DNA of 9,643 bases. It comes from CAMBDR01 sp046597185 (GTDB lineage: Bacteria > Pseudomonadota > Gammaproteobacteria > Burkholderiales > Burkholderiaceae_D). This document shows positions 5,629 through 9,643 of the stretch, piece by piece (the first letter of the stretch is position 1; each line of letters opens with the position of its first letter). The notes below the pieces were generated by a model. It saw nothing but the letters and a program-made list of their open reading frames with translations. It was not told where the DNA came from and ran no database searches. The stretch spans positions 1 to 9,643 of the forward strand of contig JBKJLF010000848.1 in the NCBI GenBank assembly GCA_046597185.1, given 5' to 3'. The translations under genes were made by a program, and so were the position numbers.

Positions 5629-8600
5629 ATGCATCCAATTCTTCGCTCGCTAATACCGATGAGTAGTGCTAGTAACGCTGGTAACGCTAGCAGCGCCACC
5701 CTGCGCCCGCCACGGGCGTTAGCTATTGCCGTTGGCCTAGGTCTGACCATCGGCCTGCTAACCCCGCAATGGCGGGCTGGCGAGTGGTTCGGCGGCTTAT
5801 CCAGCGCCCATGCGGCAGATTTAACGGTGGGCGATGGCGTGATCATCAAATTTGCGCCCGATACCCAACTGGTGGTGCGTGACAAGCTGGTCGCGGGCAA
5901 GGGCGTCACGCTCACCAGCCAGCGCGACGACAGCGCGGGCGGGCAAACTGGCAGCCAAGCGCAAACCGCCGCAGCGGGTGACTGGCGCGGCATGCGGCTG
6001 GAAAAATCAGCCAGCGTCAGCGGCGCAATCAACCTTGACGATTGGCGCTGGCGCTTTGCCGGTGCCTTAGACAGCAACGCCAACCCGAGCGCCGCCCTGA
6101 CCGTGCGGGGCTGGAACCCAACCCTCAGCAATGTCCGCTTTTGGGACAATATCCTCGGCCTGCGCCTAGAAGCGGCCAAGGTGCCCATCAGCAACGCCAG
6201 CTTTCTGCGCAACGGCAGCGGCCTCGAAGCCGACGCCAATAGTGCGCCCAGCGTCAACGCCAGCGAACTGGCAGCAAATACCATTTGGGCCATCAACAAT
6301 ATCACCCCCGCCACCGTCATTAACGCCAGCGGCAATTGGTGGGGCAACGCCAGCGGGCCAAAGCAAGCCACCAGCAACCCGCAAGGCTTGGGCGATAATG
6401 TGTCCGATGGCGTCAATTTTGTCAATTACCTCGCCGCCGCACCACTCATCAACCCCACGCTGCGGCTGGCCCAAGCCGCCGCGCCGTATTATGAAAACCA
6501 CACCATTCAACTGGCGCTGGCCTGCCTTAACGCCACCGAATACCGCATCGCCGAAAGCACCGATTTTACCGGCGTACTGTTCCAAAGCTTCACCAGTAGT
6601 GGCGGCAGCGGCCAAGCGCAACTGGCCTTTACCACCTCCGACGGCGAAGGCCGCAAAAACATCAACGTGCAGTACCGCAACGGCGCAGGCACCATCGTCA
6701 ACGCTAGCCTCAGCGGCGGCGTCTTCATCGACAGCCAAGCCCCTAGCGTCACCCTGCTGAACCCGGCCACGGGCAGCTTCATCAACCAAGACATCACACT
6801 CGAAGCCAGCGCCAGCGACGCCACTGGCATCGCCCAGCTTCAGTTCTTCCTCGACAACACCTTGCTGGCGACGCGCACCAGCGCACCCTACACCTATGCA
6901 TGGAGCCTCACGGGCGTGGCCGACGGCGCGCATGTGATACGCGCGTTCGCCAGCGACGGCGCAGGCCGCACCAGCGAGCAAAGTGTGGCCATTACGGTCG
7001 GCCACGTCGCCGCCCCAGCCGATACCGACGGGCCGCTGGTCAGCAATATCAGCGCCAACGGCAGCGCGCTAGCCGACGGCGCGGTGTTCACCCGCAACAG
7101 TAGCATTACCCTAGCCGCCAGCGACCGCAGCGGCGTTGCCAAGGTAGAACTGTTGCTCGACAGCACGGTCAACGCCACCGCATTCGGCGGCGGCACCTAC
7201 AGCGCCACCTTCAACCTCGATGGCGTGGTCAACGGCGCGCACACGCTGGCCCTGCGTGCCACGGATTCGGTGGGCAACGTCACCACCCGCAGTTTTACCA
7301 TTACCGTGGCGCATGCCGTGCCCAATGCGCCGCTGCTGAGCCAACCCACCAGCGGCCAAACCACCCGCAATGCGCTGCAAACCGTGACGGGCAGCGCCAT
7401 TGCTGGCAATAACGTGCAATTATTGCTGAACGGCCAGCCCGCTGGCGCTGCGCTAATTGCTGGCAACAATGGCAACTTCAGCGGCAATGTCACCATTATT
7501 AGCGGCGTCAACCAGATTCAAGCCACCACCAGCGACCAATACGGCACCAGCGCGCTCTCCAATACGCTCACCATTACGCTGGACTTGAGCGTCCCCGCCA
7601 GCCCGAGCAATCTCGCCGCCGTGGCCCAAGTGGCTGGCAAGGTGCATTTGACTTGGGTGCGGGCGACCGACCCCAACGTCACGGGTTACGACGTGTACCG
7701 CGCCCCCAATGCGTTTGCCGCCATCACCGAGGCGGTTAAAGTCAACAGCAGCCGCTTGGCTGGCAGCAGCGCCGCCTTTGACGATCTGCCGCCGCAAGAC
7801 GCCACCTGGTTCTATCGCGTGGTGTCGGTGAATAACGCCAGCACCGCGTCGCAGCCGTCCAATCTCGCCCAAGCCAGCGCCGACAACAGCCTGCCGCGTG
7901 CCGTTTCCATCGTCTACACCCCGCTCGGCAGAACCGACACTTCCACCGGCCGCATCGGCCAAGGCCGCGTCAATTTGGTGCTGACGACCAGCGAAGCCTT
8001 GCCTAGCACACCCTTCTTGTCGATTGTGCCACAAGGCGGCGTGCCGATTAGTGTTGAGTTGGTGCAAGCCAGCACCAGCAGCCCGACCATCTACAACGGC
8101 AGCTTCCTGATCGACGCCAACACCCCGGCTGGCACTGCCAACGCCCTGTTCTCGGCGCGGGATGCGGTGGGCAACCGTGGCACCGACATCGGCACTGGCG
8201 CGACCCTGAAAATCGACACCCAAGGCCCCGACCTGAGCGGTATCACGCTCAACCCGGTAGTGCCGATCAAAAACGACGGTTCACCCGTCATCAGCGCCAC
8301 CTTGGTATTTAGCAAGGCACCGGTCGGTACGCCGCAGGTCAGCTTCATTCTATCCGGCGCGGGCCGAACTGCGCAAAGCGTGGGCAGCCTGACGCCGATT
8401 AATCCGACCACCTTCCAAGCCAGTTTCACCTTGCCGAGTGATGGTGGGCAGGCTGCGCCGGAAAACCTCAGCTTCCGGTTCCAGGCCAAAGACGATTTGG
8501 AGAATATTTCAACCAAGGTGTCGGCCCTCAACAGCTTCCAAGTGTATCAGGGCAGCCTGCCACCGCTGCTGAACCCGACGGGTTTCTCGGCCAAGGCCCA

Positions 8601-9643
8601 GCCGGGCGGCAAGGTGAAGTTGGCGTGGCAAGCGGTGGATGAAGCGTTTGCCTACCAACTGTATCGGCAAGCGCCCGGCCAGACCGCACTACAAGCACTG
8701 GCACGCGCTGGCGGCATCGACTACATCGACCCAACGCCGCAAGACGGTAGCTACAAATATGCGGTGGCATCGGTACGCCAGCGCAATGGGCAGGAAGCCG
8801 TTTCCAGCGTCGGCGCCATTCTGGAGGTGCGCGCCATCGCCACCGCACCGAGTGCGCCGCAGGGGCTTAACCTGCAATTAACCGGCCAAGGCATTTACGC
8901 CTCGTGGCAATTGCCGGCCAGTGGCGCGGTGGATTACTATAACCTGTATCGCGCCAGCGGCACCGTCATTACCGACATTGCGGGCCTAACGCCAATTAAA
9001 ACCCGCATCAAGAGTCTGGTCACCTACGACACCAGCCCTTCGCCCACGCAAGGCGCGTATGTGGTGACGGCGGTGGATACGGCGGGCAACGAGTCGCTCA
9101 TCTCCAATTCTGCCTACCTCAACGCCAGTCTGTTGCCGGTGCGCAATTTGCAGATCGAACAGATCGGCAACGACTTGCCGAAACTCTCGTGGCAGGCACC
9201 CAACAGCAATCTGGCCGGGTATTTGGTGTATGTCACGGTCGGCACCGGCCAAGTCAAGCTGACCCCAAGCCTGATCACCGACACCAGCTTTATCGATACC
9301 GGCTATAGCGGCGGCGAGCGAACCTACAGCGTGGCGGCGGTGGACAGCAGCAACGTGGAACTGGCGCGCAGCATTCTGTTGCCGTCGGTTAGCACGCAAA
9401 TTGTCTCTGGCCTGCCCCTCAAGCGCGGCATCATGAACAAGTTGCAACTACAACTGGTCAACAACGGCACCAGCACACTGGGTGGGGTGCAGGCCGTGGT
9501 GCGCTTGCCGATCAACCGCGAAGCGACGGTCTTCAAACTCCACAAATCGGAAAGCATTACCCTGGGCCCTAGGCAAACCGTGTCGCTGCCAGTGATTGTC
9601 GGTGGTTATGCCGATCTGCCCGGCAATGTACAGGCCGATGTCG
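5629..9643 (+). CDS. Giant secreted beta-helix / Ig-like / FN3 multidomain protein (3' partial, at least 1338 aa)
   Basis: The frame is open from ATG 5629 to the window end without a stop. The start follows the previous gene by 33 nt with only a weak AGG (5616-5618) ahead; M11 at 5659 is an alternative. Residues 30-44 are a hydrophobic segment and AHA62 is a possible cleavage site. Residues 64-262 look like a parallel beta-helix: GVIIKFAPDTQLVV, LTSQRDD, GDW119RG, and the closing NWWG (236-239) plus SGP (242-244). Next come an Ig-like domain (about 275-370), a Big_9-like domain (371-458, LQFFLDNTLLA), another Ig-like domain (465-560, VELLLDSTV) and a third (565-654). FN3 domains lie at about 656-755, 982-1069, 1074-1166 and 1170-1254, with conserved W676, W1000, W1093 and W1188 and the (L/V)YR strand in the first three. 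Two less clear Ig-like domains lie between 757 and 976. Residues 1260-1338 begin a CARDB/NEW3-like domain. C299 is the only cysteine I see. It is probably an extracellular adhesin or carrier (inference). Confidence 0.88.
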   Translation, partial: MHPILRSLIPMSSASNAGNASSATLRPPRALAIAVGLGLTIGLLTPQWRAGEWFGGLSSAHAADLTVGDGVIIKFAPDTQLVVRDKLVAGKGVTLTSQRDDSAGGQTGSQAQTAAAGDWRGMRLEKSASVSGAINLDDWRWRFAGALDSNANPSAALTVRGWNPTLSNVRFWDNILGLRLEAAKVPISNASFLRNGSGLEADANSAPSVNASELAANTIWAINNITPATVINASGNWWGNASGPKQATSNPQGLGDNVSDGVNFVNYLAAAPLINPTLRLAQAAAPYYENHTIQLALACLNATEYRIAESTDFTGVLFQSFTSSGGSGQAQLAFTTSDGEGRKNINVQYRNGAGTIVNASLSGGVFIDSQAPSVTLLNPATGSFINQDITLEASASDATGIAQLQFFLDNTLLATRTSAPYTYAWSLTGVADGAHVIRAFASDGAGRTSEQSVAITVGHVAAPADTDGPLVSNISANGSALADGAVFTRNSSITLAASDRSGVAKVELLLDSTVNATAFGGGTYSATFNLDGVVNGAHTLALRATDSVGNVTTRSFTITVAHAVPNAPLLSQPTSGQTTRNALQTVTGSAIAGNNVQLLLNGQPAGAALIAGNNGNFSGNVTIISGVNQIQATTSDQYGTSALSNTLTITLDLSVPASPSNLAAVAQVAGKVHLTWVRATDPNVTGYDVYRAPNAFAAITEAVKVNSSRLAGSSAAFDDLPPQDATWFYRVVSVNNASTASQPSNLAQASADNSLPRAVSIVYTPLGRTDTSTGRIGQGRVNLVLTTSEALPSTPFLSIVPQGGVPISVELVQASTSSPTIYNGSFLIDANTPAGTANALFSARDAVGNRGTDIGTGATLKIDTQGPDLSGITLNPVVPIKNDGSPVISATLVFSKAPVGTPQVSFILSGAGRTAQSVGSLTPINPTTFQASFTLPSDGGQAAPENLSFRFQAKDDLENISTKVSALNSFQVYQGSLPPLLNPTGFSAKAQPGGKVKLAWQAVDEAFAYQLYRQAPGQTALQALARAGGIDYIDPTPQDGSYKYAVASVRQRNGQEAVSSVGAILEVRAIATAPSAPQGLNLQLTGQGIYASWQLPASGAVDYYNLYRASGTVITDIAGLTPIKTRIKSLVTYDTSPSPTQGAYVVTAVDTAGNESLISNSAYLNASLLPVRNLQIEQIGNDLPKLSWQAPNSNLAGYLVYVTVGTGQVKLTPSLITDTSFIDTGYSGGERTYSVAAVDSSNVELARSILLPSVSTQIVSGLPLKRGIMNKLQLQLVNNGTSTLGGVQAVVRLPINREATVFKLHKSESITLGPRQTVSLPVIVGGYADLPGNVQADV
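8572..9390 (+). repeat. Three consecutive fibronectin type III domains
   Basis: Residues 982-1254 of the giant protein hold three back-to-back FN3 domains. Each shows the L-x-W (or A-x-W) strand B, the (L/V)Y(R/V) strand C and a Y-x-V-x-(A/S)-V strand F (YKYAVASV, GAYVVTAVD, RTYSVAAVD). Copies differ enough that this is an old protein-level repeat rather than a recent DNA duplication. Confidence 0.8.

Noticed and set aside
6042..6760. Overlapping + strand frames of 66 and 172 codons inside the giant gene
   Set aside because: They are out of frame with the giant protein, have biased P/A/T/R/Q composition, and the giant frame is continuous and domain-bearing across them.

Overview
The window is about 9.6 kb of moderately GC-rich DNA, and every gene I can support lies on the + strand. 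It holds the 3' end of one gene, two complete genes and the 5' part of a very large fourth gene. Gaps are short (67, 73 and 33 nt) and I see no terminator hairpin, so the four could be one transcription unit. The three visible N-termini look like Sec signal peptides or signal anchors, and the proteins consist of extracellular beta-structured modules: CARDB-like, parallel beta-helix, IPT/TIG-like, bacterial Ig-like, glycine-rich and fibronectin type III. I see no enzyme motif, RNA gene, CRISPR array, insertion sequence or prophage gene. The sequence fits a Gram-negative bacterium, probably a proteobacterium, but nothing fixes the genus.

Layout. Positions 1-214 encode the last 70 residues of a CARDB-like secreted protein. 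Positions 282-3995 encode a 1237-residue protein: signal peptide, beta-helix domain, the start of a second beta-helix-like unit that breaks off, two IPT-like domains, one Ig-like domain, and then three tandem modules of about 235-258 residues. Each module opens with two or three copies of a short VGVxVG motif, which I cannot assign to a family. Positions 4069-5595 encode a 508-residue secreted protein with a glycine-rich centre and a separate C-terminal beta domain, behind a strong Shine-Dalgarno. From 5629 to the window end runs a reading frame of at least 1338 codons: signal sequence, beta-helix ending in an NWWG..SGP motif, Ig-like domains, four FN3 domains and the start of a CARDB/NEW3-like domain.

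Working together (inference). The set looks like a co-expressed surface or matrix locus, each protein being a different arrangement of structural modules. Roles in adhesion, biofilm or as the carrier of a large C-terminal effector are possible. Which one cannot be decided here, because the C-terminus of the last protein and the gene(s) beyond it lie outside the window. The most distinctive element is the VGVxVG repeat: the second module is longer than the first by exactly one repeat unit (23 residues).
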